A stretch of 8,426 nucleotides of DNA from Stenotrophomonas sp. Lineage in GTDB: Bacteria; Pseudomonadota; Gammaproteobacteria; Xanthomonadales; Xanthomonadaceae. The DNA lies in assembly GCA_003484865.1 (NCBI GenBank), contig DMZT01000091.1, forward strand, positions 1-8,426, written 5' to 3'. The notes under the pieces were generated by a model. The model had not been told where the DNA came from. It did no database searches and saw nothing but the letters and a program-made list of their open reading frames with translations. Below are positions 1 through 6,281 of the stretch, in pieces (within the stretch, counting starts at the first letter, position 1; the number at the start of each line of letters is the position of its first letter). Position numbers and translations under genes: made by a program.

Positions 1-957
1 CCGGCACCGGTCGTGGCGAGCGTGCCGGAACTGACGGTCATCCAGCGCGACGACGAAGAAATCCGCCAGCTGCGCCATGAAGTGGCCGGCATGCGCCATG
101 TCATCGAGCGTGAGATGCACCGGTTCACCGATGAGCGCCTGCGCGGCTCGCCGGTCCGCGCCGCCGCGCTGGACCTGATGGACGAGTACGGCTTCGACGC
201 CGGCATCAGCCGCGACGTGGCCATGCAGATTCCGCTGGATACCGAGGCCCACCGTGGCCGCGGCCTGATGCTCGGCCTGCTCTCCAAGAAGCTGCCGATC
301 GCCCCGGTCGACCCGCTTGAAGCCGGCGGCGTGATCGCCCTGGTCGGCCCGACCGGCGCCGGCAAGACCACCACCATCGCCAAGCTGGCCTCGCGTTTCG
401 CCGAGGCGCATGCCGCCCGCGACGTGGCCCTGGTCACCACCGATACCTGCCGCATCGGCGCCCGCGAGCAGCTGTACGGCTTCGGCCGCCAGCTCGGCAT
501 CGCCGTCCACGAGGCCAGCAGCGGCAGTGATCTGAACCAGCTGCTGGAGCGGCTGAAGGACTACAAGCTGGTCCTGATCGACACCGCTGGACTGGGCCCG
601 CGCGACCGCGCCCTGGCCGCCCAGCTGCAGTGGCTGCGCGCCGCCGAGCAGATCCGCACACTGCTGGTGCTGCCGGCCAACACCAGCTTCGGCGACATGG
701 ACGAGGTGGTGCGCCGCTTCAGCGCCGCCAACCCGCAGGGCGTGGTGTTGAGCAAGCTGGACGAAACCGGCCGCTTCGGTACCGCCCTTTCGGTGGCCGT
801 GGATCACCGCCTGCCGATCACCTGGGTCACCGACGGCCAGGACGTTCCTGAAGACCTGCACCGTGCCAGTGCGGCCAATCTTGTACTTCGCCTTGAAGAT
901 TTGCGCCGCGCGGCCGATATGCCCTGCAACCCGGAGTTGAACCATGCCGTCGCGTGA
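1..957 (+). CDS. flhF: FlhF, SRP-type GTPase for polar flagellum placement (5' partial)
   Basis: FlhF is an SRP/FtsY-family GTPase that marks the cell pole where the flagellum is built. The reading frame is open from base 1, so the start codon and most of the N-terminal B domain lie upstream. The GTG at base 13 is only the first start-like codon in the window and is probably not the real start. About 318 residues are present, covering a helical N domain and the G domain. The G1 P-loop GPTGAGKT is encoded at 346-369, followed by the SRP-GTPase insertion-type stretch TTDTCRIGAREQL from about 436, G3 DTAG at 580-591, the G4 equivalent SKLDE at 751-765, and a G5-like VTDGQDVP near 826. These match FlhF rather than Ffh or FtsY: there is no M domain, and flhG follows directly. 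The 3' end overlaps flhG by 14 bases, which suggests coupled translation of the two partner proteins. Confidence 0.96.
   Translation, partial: PAPVVASVPELTVIQRDDEEIRQLRHEVAGMRHVIEREMHRFTDERLRGSPVRAAALDLMDEYGFDAGISRDVAMQIPLDTEAHRGRGLMLGLLSKKLPIAPVDPLEAGGVIALVGPTGAGKTTTIAKLASRFAEAHAARDVALVTTDTCRIGAREQLYGFGRQLGIAVHEASSGSDLNQLLERLKDYKLVLIDTAGLGPRDRALAAQLQWLRAAEQIRTLLVLPANTSFGDMDEVVRRFSAANPQGVVLSKLDETGRFGTALSVAVDHRLPITWVTDGQDVPEDLHRASAANLVLRLEDLRRAADMPCNPELNHAVA
894..920 (+). promoter_or_regulatory. Candidate intragenic sigma-28 (FliA) promoter upstream of flhG
   Basis: TGAAGATT (894-901), an 11-base spacer, then GCCGATAT (913-920) match 6 of 8 and 7 of 8 positions of the enterobacterial FliA consensus TAAAGTTT-N11-GCCGATAA. 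Transcription would begin near 927, about 17 bases before the flhG start, leaving room for the GGAG at 933-936. The site lies inside the flhF coding sequence, and GCCGAT is common in such GC-rich DNA, so chance is a real alternative. If it is active, FliA would boost flhG, its own gene and the che genes. Confidence 0.35.
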
Positions 958-1831
958 GTATGCCAAGCTGACCAAGACCTTCCCGTTGTCGGCTACCCGA
1001 AGCCAGCCGCTGGGCCCGGTCCGCACCATCGCCGTCACCGGCGGCAAGGGCGGCGTGGGCAAAACGAACGTTTCGGCCAATCTGGCCGTGGCGCTGGCGG
1101 ACATGGGCAAGCGCACGCTGCTGCTGGACGCCGACCTCGGCCTGGCCAACATCGATGTGATCCTCGGCCTGCAGCCGAAGGTGACCCTGGCCGACCTCGT
1201 CGCCGGGCGCTGCACGCTGGAAGAAGTGATCATCGAAGGCCCCGGCGGCGTGCTGGTGGTCCCGGCCGCCTCCGGCCGTCGCCACATGGCCGAGCTGCAG
1301 CCGGCGGAGCACGTCGGCCTGGTCAACGTGTTCTCCGAGCTCGAGCGCGAGCTGGACATCATGATCGTGGATACCGCCGCCGGCATCACCGATGGCGTGC
1401 TGACCTTCTGCCAGGCCGCACAGGACACCGTGGTGGTGGTCTGCGATGAGCCGGCGTCGATCACCGACGCCTACGCGCTGATCAAGGTGCTCTCGCGCGA
1501 GCGCGGCGTGGACCGCATCCAGGTGGTGGCCAACATGGTCCGCGACCCGAACGAAGGCCGCGTGCTGTACGAAAAGCTGAGCCGCGTCTGCGAGAAGTTC
1601 CTCGCCGATGTCTCGCTGAACTACCTGGGCTGCGTGCCGCAGGATGACTGGCTGCGCCTGTCGGTGCAGCGCCAGCAGCCGGTGGTGAAGGCCTACCCGT
1701 CCAGCCCGGCCGCCCTGGCGCTGACCGAGATCGCGCGCCGCACCGCCCGCTGGCAGGCCCCGACCGAGCCGCGTGGCGGCGTCGAGTTCTTCCTGGAACG
1801 CATCCTCAAGCAACGCGGGGTGACGGTATGA
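944..1831 (+). CDS. flhG: FlhG/FleN, MinD-like ATPase limiting flagellar number
   Basis: FlhG (FleN in Pseudomonas) is a MinD/ParA-family ATPase that works with FlhF to keep the number of polar flagella low. In Pseudomonas it also restrains the master regulator FleQ. The 295 residues fit the family length. The deviant Walker A motif GGKGGVGKT is at residues 33-41, with DADLGLANIDVILGL at 62-76 (Walker A' / switch I region), IVDTAAGITD at 141-150 (Walker B / switch II) and the conserved CDEPASITDAYALIK at 167-181. The C-terminal VEFFLERIL (280-288) is a likely amphipathic membrane-targeting helix. The N-terminus shows no clear DQAxxLR motif, the segment that stimulates the FlhF GTPase in some FlhG proteins; Pseudomonas FleN also seems to lack it. 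The ATG start has GGAG 7 bases upstream (933-936). The last four bases, ATGA, are shared with fliA. Confidence 0.96.
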   Translation: MPSREYAKLTKTFPLSATRSQPLGPVRTIAVTGGKGGVGKTNVSANLAVALADMGKRTLLLDADLGLANIDVILGLQPKVTLADLVAGRCTLEEVIIEGPGGVLVVPAASGRRHMAELQPAEHVGLVNVFSELERELDIMIVDTAAGITDGVLTFCQAAQDTVVVVCDEPASITDAYALIKVLSRERGVDRIQVVANMVRDPNEGRVLYEKLSRVCEKFLADVSLNYLGCVPQDDWLRLSVQRQQPVVKAYPSSPAALALTEIARRTARWQAPTEPRGGVEFFLERILKQRGVTV

Positions 1832-2574
1832 AGGGCGCAGCACAATACAAAGAGGTCCAGCGCACCGCGGCCAACGAGTGCATTGCCCAGCACTCGGATC
1901 TGGTCCGCCGCATCGCCCACCATCTGGCGGCACGTCTGCCAGCCAGCGTGGAGGTCGACGACCTGATCCAGGCCGGCATGATGGGCCTGATCGAGGCCTC
2001 GCGCAGCTACGACGCCGACCAGGGCGCCTCGTTTGAAACCTACGCCTCGATCCGCATCCGCGGTTCGATGATCGACGAGATCCGCCGTGGCGACTGGGTG
2101 CCGCGCTCGGTGCACCGCCGCGCCCGCGATGCCGCCGCGACCATCCGTCGCCTGGAGCAGAGCACCGGCCGTGCCGCCAGCGCCACCGAAGTGGCCGCCG
2201 CGATGGACATGCCGCTACCCGATTACCTGCGCCTGATGGAAGACGCATCGCGGGGCCAGGTGCTGAGCCTGGAATCGCGGATCGAGGACCAGGGAGAACT
2301 GGACACCGTCGCCCAAGGCGGCCCGACCCCGCAGCAGGTGCTGGAACGCGGTGAGTTCGGGCGTGAGCTGGGCAACGCGATCGGCCTGTTGCCCGAGCGC
2401 GAACAGCTGGTGCTGTCGCTGTACTACGAGCAGGAACTGAACCTGAAAGAGATCGGCGCCGTGTTGGGTGTCAGCGAATCGCGCGTGTGCCAGATCCATG
2501 GCCAGGCCGTGCTGCGCCTGCGGGGCCGGCTGAAGATCTTCGAGGCGGCAGACGCCGGCCTCGAGAACCATTGA
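1828..2574 (+). CDS. fliA: FliA, flagellar sigma-28 factor
   Basis: FliA directs RNA polymerase to late flagellar genes (flagellin, stators, chemotaxis) and is held inactive by FlgM until the hook is complete. The protein has 248 residues, close to the 239 of E. coli FliA. Sigma region 2 covers about residues 18-95, with [20 protein letters not shown] at 43-62 and [27 protein letters not shown] at 69-95, the stretch that recognises and melts the -10 element. Region 3 follows to about 165. Region 4 (about 178-240) contains [37 protein letters not shown], with the helix-turn-helix that reads the -35 box. There is no region 1.1, as expected for this family. The start overlaps the flhG stop (ATGA). 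A matching FliA promoter sits at 5506-5532 in front of motC, so this gene probably controls the right half of the window. Confidence 0.97.
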   Translation: MKGAAQYKEVQRTAANECIAQHSDLVRRIAHHLAARLPASVEVDDLIQAGMMGLIEASRSYDADQGASFETYASIRIRGSMIDEIRRGDWVPRSVHRRARDAAATIRRLEQSTGRAASATEVAAAMDMPLPDYLRLMEDASRGQVLSLESRIEDQGELDTVAQGGPTPQQVLERGEFGRELGNAIGLLPEREQLVLSLYYEQELNLKEIGAVLGVSESRVCQIHGQAVLRLRGRLKIFEAADAGLENH

Positions 2575-2578
2575 AATC

Positions 2579-2586
2579 GAGGAAAG
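2579..2586 (+). promoter_or_regulatory. Ribosome binding site that selects the cheY TTG start
   Basis: The purine stretch GAGGAAAG lies 4 bases before the TTG at 2591 and 16 bases before the in-frame ATG at 2603. The spacing favours TTG as the cheY initiation codon. The extra residues MNKN also match the N-terminus usual for CheY in related bacteria. Confidence 0.65.
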
Positions 2587-2590
2587 TGCT

Positions 2591-2983
2591 TTGAACAAGA
2601 ACATGCGTATCCTGATCGTCGACGACTTCTCGACCATGCGTCGTATCGTCAAGAACCTGCTGGGCGATCTGGGCTTCACCAACACGGCCGAAGCCGAGGA
2701 CGGGCATGCGGCGCTGGCGATGTTGCAGAGCCAGCCGTTCGATTTCGTGGTCACCGACTGGAACATGCCGGTGATGACCGGCATCGACCTGCTCAAGGCG
2801 GTGCGTGCCGACGCCAAACTCAAGACGCTGCCGGTGCTGATGGTGACCGCCGAAGCCAAGCGCGAGCAGATCATCGAAGCGGCCCAGGCCGGCGTGAACG
2901 GCTACATCATCAAGCCGTTCACCGCCCAGACCCTGGAAGAAAAGCTCGGCAAGATCTTCGAACGCCTGGCGGCGAGCGCCTGA
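2591..2983 (+). CDS. cheY: CheY, chemotaxis response regulator
   Basis: CheY is a single-domain receiver. When phosphorylated by CheA it binds the flagellar switch protein FliM and changes rotation. All signature residues are present in 130 residues: the acidic pair D11/D12 (Mg2+ binding), phosphoacceptor D56 in VVTDWNMP, T86 in MVTAEAK, the signalling aromatic Y105 and K108 in YIIKPF. The FSTMRRI and DWNMPVMTG segments are typical of true CheY rather than other receivers. There is no output domain. The chosen start is TTG because of the ribosome binding site at 2579-2586; the ATG at 2603 would remove four residues. It follows fliA after 16 bases, and its stop overlaps the cheZ start by one base (TGATG). 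Confidence 0.97.
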   Translation: MNKNMRILIVDDFSTMRRIVKNLLGDLGFTNTAEAEDGHAALAMLQSQPFDFVVTDWNMPVMTGIDLLKAVRADAKLKTLPVLMVTAEAKREQIIEAAQAGVNGYIIKPFTAQTLEEKLGKIFERLAASA

Positions 2984-3597
2984 TGGACACCCTGAGCGAC
3001 AAATCCGCGCTGGTGCAGCGCCTGCAGGACGCCCTGGCCGCGCTGGAAAGCGGTGACGAAGCCGGTTGGCGCCGGGAAATCGACGCCCTCGCCGCGCTGC
3101 GCACGCAGCCGATGATGGCCGGCCTGAACCGCCTGGCCCGCGAGCTTGGCCAGGCCCTGGGCGAACTCCCCAGCCTGCCCAGCGAAGCCGGCGAGCTGGA
3201 TGATGCCTGCGCGCGCCTGGACCACGTGGTGGCGATGACCGAACAGGCCACCCACCGCACCCTGGACCTGGCCGAGGAATGTCGCTCGCTCACCGAACAG
3301 CTGCGCGCCAATGGGCTGACGCCCGACCAGGGCCAGCAGCTGGACCGGATCCGCCACAACCTCACCGAAATCGCGCTGACCCAGAGCTACCAGGACCTTA
3401 CCGGGCAGATCATCCGCCGCGTGGTCGGGATCGTGCGTCGCGTGCATGAGGGCTTCGGTGCGCTGGGCCTGCCCCCGCAGGAAGACGACAAGAAGCGCGA
3501 CACCAACGGCCTGGCCGGCCCGGCCGTGAATGGCCTGGATCGCCACGCGGTGTCACAGAACGACGCCGACGACCTGCTCTCGGACCTGGGACTGTAA
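2983..3597 (+). CDS. cheZ: CheZ, CheY-P phosphatase
   Basis: CheZ speeds dephosphorylation of CheY-P and so ends the tumble or reversal signal. The protein is 204 residues and mostly helical, close to the 214 of E. coli CheZ. The catalytic segment SYQDLTGQIIRRVV lies at residues 135-148. D138 and Q142 correspond to E. coli D143 and Q147, where the glutamine positions the attacking water. The C-terminus NDADDLLSDLGL (193-204) is the tethered helix that in E. coli CheZ grips CheY-P, and a charged flexible linker (about 164-192) precedes it. The gene starts within the cheY stop and ends 5 bases before cheA. The C-terminal DDLLSDL resembles motifs in the CheA linker and in ParP in this window. 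Confidence 0.96.
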   Translation: MDTLSDKSALVQRLQDALAALESGDEAGWRREIDALAALRTQPMMAGLNRLARELGQALGELPSLPSEAGELDDACARLDHVVAMTEQATHRTLDLAEECRSLTEQLRANGLTPDQGQQLDRIRHNLTEIALTQSYQDLTGQIIRRVVGIVRRVHEGFGALGLPPQEDDKKRDTNGLAGPAVNGLDRHAVSQNDADDLLSDLGL

Positions 3598-3602
3598 CGC
3601 TC

Positions 3603-5426
3603 ATGAGTGCTGTGCCAGACGATATCGCTGCCGACTTCATCCTCGAGGCCCAGGAAATCCTGGATCGCCTCGGCGAACAGCTGGTGTCGCTGGAGCAGGC
3701 GCCCCAGGATGCCGACCAGCTCAACGCCGTGTTCCGTGGCTTCCACACGCTCAAGGGCGGTGCCGGCTTCCTCGGCATCCAGGCGATGGTCGAGCTGTGC
3801 CACGCGGCCGAGGAAACCCTCGGCATGGCCCGCTCCGGCCAGGCCACGCTGCAGGCTCACCACTTCGATGCAGCCCAGCAATCGCTGGATTACCTGCAGT
3901 CGATGCTGGACTCGGTCTCGGCCGGGACCGAGCCGGGCTATGCCCCGCCGGAGCTGATCGCCCAGTTCGACGTCAACGGGCCGGCCTCGCCGGCGCCTGC
4001 GGCCACCGCCACGGCCAGCAGCGGCGGCGAGATGATCACCGATGATGAGTTCGAGGCGCTGCTCGACCAGTTGCACGGCGGCGCCGCACCGATCGCCATC
4101 GCGGCCCCGAAAAAAGATGACGGCCTGATCGGCGAGGACGAGTTCGAAGCCCTGCTGGACCAGCTGCACGGTGGCGCCGTTCCTGGTGCCAAGGCCGTTG
4201 CCGCCGCGCCGGTGGCTGCACCGCGCGCCGTGGCTGCGCCGGCCGCGCCGAGCGCCAAGCCGGCCCCGGCCAAGCCGCTCGCCGAAGCCGAACACACCGT
4301 GCGCGTGGACACCAAACGCCTGGATGCGATCGTCAACCTGATCGGCGAGCTGGTGCTCTCCCGCAACCGGCTCAAGACTCTGCGTGCGCGCCTGCACGAT
4401 GAAGAACTGGACCGCGCGGTCTCCACGCTGGACATCGCCACCGCGCGCCTGCAGTCGGCGGTCATGCGCACCCGCATGCAGCCGGTCGGCAAGGTGTTCT
4501 CGCGCTTCCCCAAGGTGGCACGCGATGTCGCGCGTTCGCTGAAGAAGGAGGTCGAGCTTGAGCTGATCGGCGCGGAAACCGAGCTGGACCGCAACCTGGT
4601 CGAAGCGCTGGCCGATCCGCTGGTCCATCTGGTCCGCAACGCGATCGACCACGGCGTGGAAATGCCGGACCTGCGCGAGGCCCAGGGCAAGCCACGCAGT
4701 GGCCACGTGCGCCTGTCGGCCCAGCAGGAAGGCGACTACGTCAGCATCGAAGTGCAGGACGACGGCGCGGGTATCGACCCCGAACGCCTGCGTCAGAAAG
4801 CACGCGAGAAGGGCTTGATCGATCCGGAGGCCGCCGCCCGCCTGAGCAGCGAGGAATGCCTGCACCTGGTGTTCCTGCCCGGCTTCTCGACCAAGCAGCA
4901 GGTCACCGACATCTCCGGCCGCGGCGTGGGCATGGACGTGGTCCAGTCCCGCATCCGCGAGCTCAGCGGCCAGATCCAGATCCAGTCCGAGCTGGGCCGC
5001 GGCAGCCGCTTCATGATCCGCGTGCCGCTGACCCTGGCGATCCTGCCAACCCTGTTGGTGCAGGCCGGCGAAGACGTCTACGCCCTGCCCCTGGCCCGCG
5101 TGATGGAGGTGCTGCACGCCCCCAACACGTCCCTGGGCTGGTTCGACGGCCGCGCCGTGCTGGACCGCAAATCGCACACGCTGGCCCTGGTGGATCTGCG
5201 TCACTGGCTGGATGTGGAGCCGATGCCGTCCTCGCTGCTGACCATCGTGGTGCTGCAGGCCGGTGAAGCCCGCTTCGGCCTCGTGGTCGACCAGGTCCGC
5301 GGCCGCGAGGAAGTGGTGATCAAGCCGCTGCCCAAGGCCCTGCGCGGCCTGCGCGGCTACGCCGGTGCCACCCTGATCGGCGACGGCCGCATGTCGCTGA
5401 TCCTCGACGTGGACGGCCTCCGCTGA
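3603..5426 (+). CDS. cheA: CheA, chemotaxis histidine kinase with repeat-bearing linker
   Basis: CheA is the kinase of chemoreceptor arrays and passes phosphate to CheY. Its 607 residues hold these parts in order. The P1 HPt domain spans about 1-110, with phosphorylated H48 in FRGFHTLKGGAGF. A linker spans about 115-228. The P3 dimerisation helices span about 230-300. The P4 ATPase spans about 300-475, with N box LVHLVRNAIDHGVE at 340-353, G1 box VQDDGAGID at 384-392, F box LPGFST at 425-430 and G2 box SGRGVGMDVV at 438-447. The P5 CheW-like domain spans about 476-607. No globular P2 (CheY-binding) domain is evident. The linker is instead Ala/Pro-rich and carries two copies of DEFEALLDQLHGGA (148-161 and 179-192). 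In ParC/ParP-containing bacteria a CheA segment called LID binds ParP, and this linker is the obvious candidate. The start is ATG, 5 bases after cheZ, without a strong ribosome binding site, so coupling to cheZ is likely. It is the last gene before the palindrome and FliA promoter. Confidence 0.96.
   Translation: MSAVPDDIAADFILEAQEILDRLGEQLVSLEQAPQDADQLNAVFRGFHTLKGGAGFLGIQAMVELCHAAEETLGMARSGQATLQAHHFDAAQQSLDYLQSMLDSVSAGTEPGYAPPELIAQFDVNGPASPAPAATATASSGGEMITDDEFEALLDQLHGGAAPIAIAAPKKDDGLIGEDEFEALLDQLHGGAVPGAKAVAAAPVAAPRAVAAPAAPSAKPAPAKPLAEAEHTVRVDTKRLDAIVNLIGELVLSRNRLKTLRARLHDEELDRAVSTLDIATARLQSAVMRTRMQPVGKVFSRFPKVARDVARSLKKEVELELIGAETELDRNLVEALADPLVHLVRNAIDHGVEMPDLREAQGKPRSGHVRLSAQQEGDYVSIEVQDDGAGIDPERLRQKAREKGLIDPEAAARLSSEECLHLVFLPGFSTKQQVTDISGRGVGMDVVQSRIRELSGQIQIQSELGRGSRFMIRVPLTLAILPTLLVQAGEDVYALPLARVMEVLHAPNTSLGWFDGRAVLDRKSHTLALVDLRHWLDVEPMPSSLLTIVVLQAGEARFGLVVDQVRGREEVVIKPLPKALRGLRGYAGATLIGDGRMSLILDVDGLR
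4044..4178 (+). repeat. Two copies of a 14-residue motif in the CheA linker
   Basis: The motif DEFEALLDQLHGGA is encoded at 4044-4085 and again at 4137-4178, 93 bases (31 codons) apart. The two protein copies are identical over 14 residues. Six of the 14 codons differ, and all six changes are silent. The preceding residues are also alike (MITD versus LIGE). The spacer between copies is Ala/Pro/Lys-rich and probably flexible. The pattern suggests an old duplication held by selection on the peptide rather than recent DNA copying. Confidence 0.9.
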
Positions 5427-5431
5427 CGCCG

Positions 5432-5454
5432 GTAGAGCCGACCGTTGGTCGGCT
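5432..5454 (+). repeat. SMAG/REP-like palindrome headed by GTAG
   Basis: GTAG at 5432-5435 is followed by a perfect 8-base inverted repeat, AGCCGACC (5436-5443) and GGTCGGCT (5447-5454), around a GTT loop. A GTAG head joined to a short GC-rich hairpin is the layout of the SMAG elements, REP-like sequences present in very many copies in Stenotrophomonas maltophilia and thought to be spread by a RAYT (TnpA-REP) transposase. Only one hairpin is seen here, not a dimer. It begins 6 bases after the cheA stop, so the cheA mRNA would end in or pass through this stem, which may protect its 3' end or weaken read-through. A U-run typical of an intrinsic terminator is missing (GCTTTACCCCC follows). Confidence 0.75.
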
Positions 5455-5505
5455 GCTTTACCCCCAAAAACTGTGACCGCCGCCCCACCGGATTCCTTCG
5501 GCATC

Positions 5506-5532
5506 TCAAGTCCCATTCACACAAGCCGATAA
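5506..5532 (+). promoter_or_regulatory. Sigma-28 (FliA) promoter for motC-motD-parC-parP
   Basis: The -35 box TCAAGTCC (5506-5513), an 11-base spacer (5514-5524) and the -10 box GCCGATAA (5525-5532) match the FliA consensus TAAAGTTT-N11-GCCGATAA. The -10 match is perfect, the spacer is exact and 5 of 8 positions match in the -35. TCAAG is also a common form of this -35 in pseudomonads. It is the only full GCCGATAA I found on this strand. Counting 7 bases from the -10 box puts transcription start at about 5539-5540, on the motC ATG itself. Confidence 0.85.
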
Positions 5533-5539
5533 CGGACCC

Positions 5540-6280
5540 ATGGACAGACTCAGCCTCATTGGACTTTTCCTCGCGTTGGCCTCACTGGTCGGCGGCAGCA
5601 TCCTCAAGGGGGCTGGTCTGGCGTCGCTGTGGTCGCCGGCCGCCTTCGTGATCGTCATCGTCGGCACCATCGCCTCGATCCTGCTGCACACCTCGCCGGC
5701 CGTGTTCAAGCACGCCTTCAAGATCGTGAAGTGGGTGATCCTGCCGCCGAGCAGCGACCGCCGCCACCTGATCCAGCAGATCGTGGAGTGGAGCAACATC
5801 GCCCGCCGCCAGGGCCTGCTCGGTCTGGAAGCGCAGGTCGACGCCCAGGACGATCCGTTCCTGCGCAAGGGGCTGCAGCTGCTGGTGGACGGCGTGGAGC
5901 CGGAAACCATCCGGCACATGATGGAGATCGAGCTGAGCAGCCAGGAGAGCCAGGACCTGGCCGCCTCCAAGGTGTTCGAGGGCATGGGCATCTATGCACC
6001 GACGCTGGGCATCATCGGCGCGGTGCTCGGCCTGATCGCGGTGATGAAGAATCTTGCCGATCCGAGCAAGCTCGGCCACGGCATCGCGGCGGCCTTCACC
6101 GCCACCATCTACGGCATCGCCTCGGCCAACCTGCTGTTCCTGCCGGTCTCGGCCAAGCTCAAGAGCGTGATCCACCACAACAGCCGCGACCGCGAGATGA
6201 TCATCGAGGGCCTGATCTCGATCGCTCAGGGTGAGAATCCGCGCAACATCGAAACCAACCTGTCCGGGTTCCTGCACTGA
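5540..6280 (+). CDS. motC: MotC, MotA-family stator subunit of the flagellar motor
   Basis: MotA-type proteins form, with a MotB-type partner, the proton channel that drives flagellar rotation. This 246-residue protein has four predicted membrane segments (about 4-22, 32-50, 150-171 and 182-202) and a large cytoplasmic loop between the second and third. R89 and E97 in ARRQGLLGLE align with the rotor-contacting R90 and E98 of E. coli MotA. P154 in YAPTLGIIG and P202 in LPVSAKLK align with the key prolines P173 and P222. Order and neighbours match motC of Pseudomonas, one of two stator sets there; whether this genome has a second set cannot be seen. The start codon is fixed by the hydrophobic N-terminus MDRLSLIGLF, but no clear ribosome binding site precedes it and the FliA promoter lies directly upstream. 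An annotation of plain motA is equally defensible. Confidence 0.93.
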   Translation: MDRLSLIGLFLALASLVGGSILKGAGLASLWSPAAFVIVIVGTIASILLHTSPAVFKHAFKIVKWVILPPSSDRRHLIQQIVEWSNIARRQGLLGLEAQVDAQDDPFLRKGLQLLVDGVEPETIRHMMEIELSSQESQDLAASKVFEGMGIYAPTLGIIGAVLGLIAVMKNLADPSKLGHGIAAAFTATIYGIASANLLFLPVSAKLKSVIHHNSRDREMIIEGLISIAQGENPRNIETNLSGFLH

Positions 6281-6281
6281 C

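Noticed and set aside
827..2248. Minus-strand open frame of 473 codons opposite flhG and fliA
   Set aside because: It is a shadow of two well-supported genes, with no domain and no plausible promoter or ribosome binding site seen.
5432..5465. Palindrome read as an intrinsic terminator
   Set aside because: The stem is good but no U-run follows, only GCTTTACCCCC. The GTAG head fits a REP/SMAG element better. Partial attenuation remains possible.
3387..5516. Minus-strand open frame of 709 codons opposite cheA
   Set aside because: It mirrors cheA codon for codon in GC-rich DNA, has low-complexity His/Gln/Ala/Gly-rich content and no recognisable domain. cheA is clearly the real gene.
5445..5651. 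Plus-strand 68-codon frame across the cheA-motC gap
   Set aside because: It begins inside the palindrome, covers the FliA promoter and overlaps motC out of frame. The product resembles nothing.
6231..6281. 5' extension of motD to the GTG at 6231
   Set aside because: The extra residues lie within the motC coding sequence and do not look like a MotB-family N-terminus. The ATG at 6282 fits.
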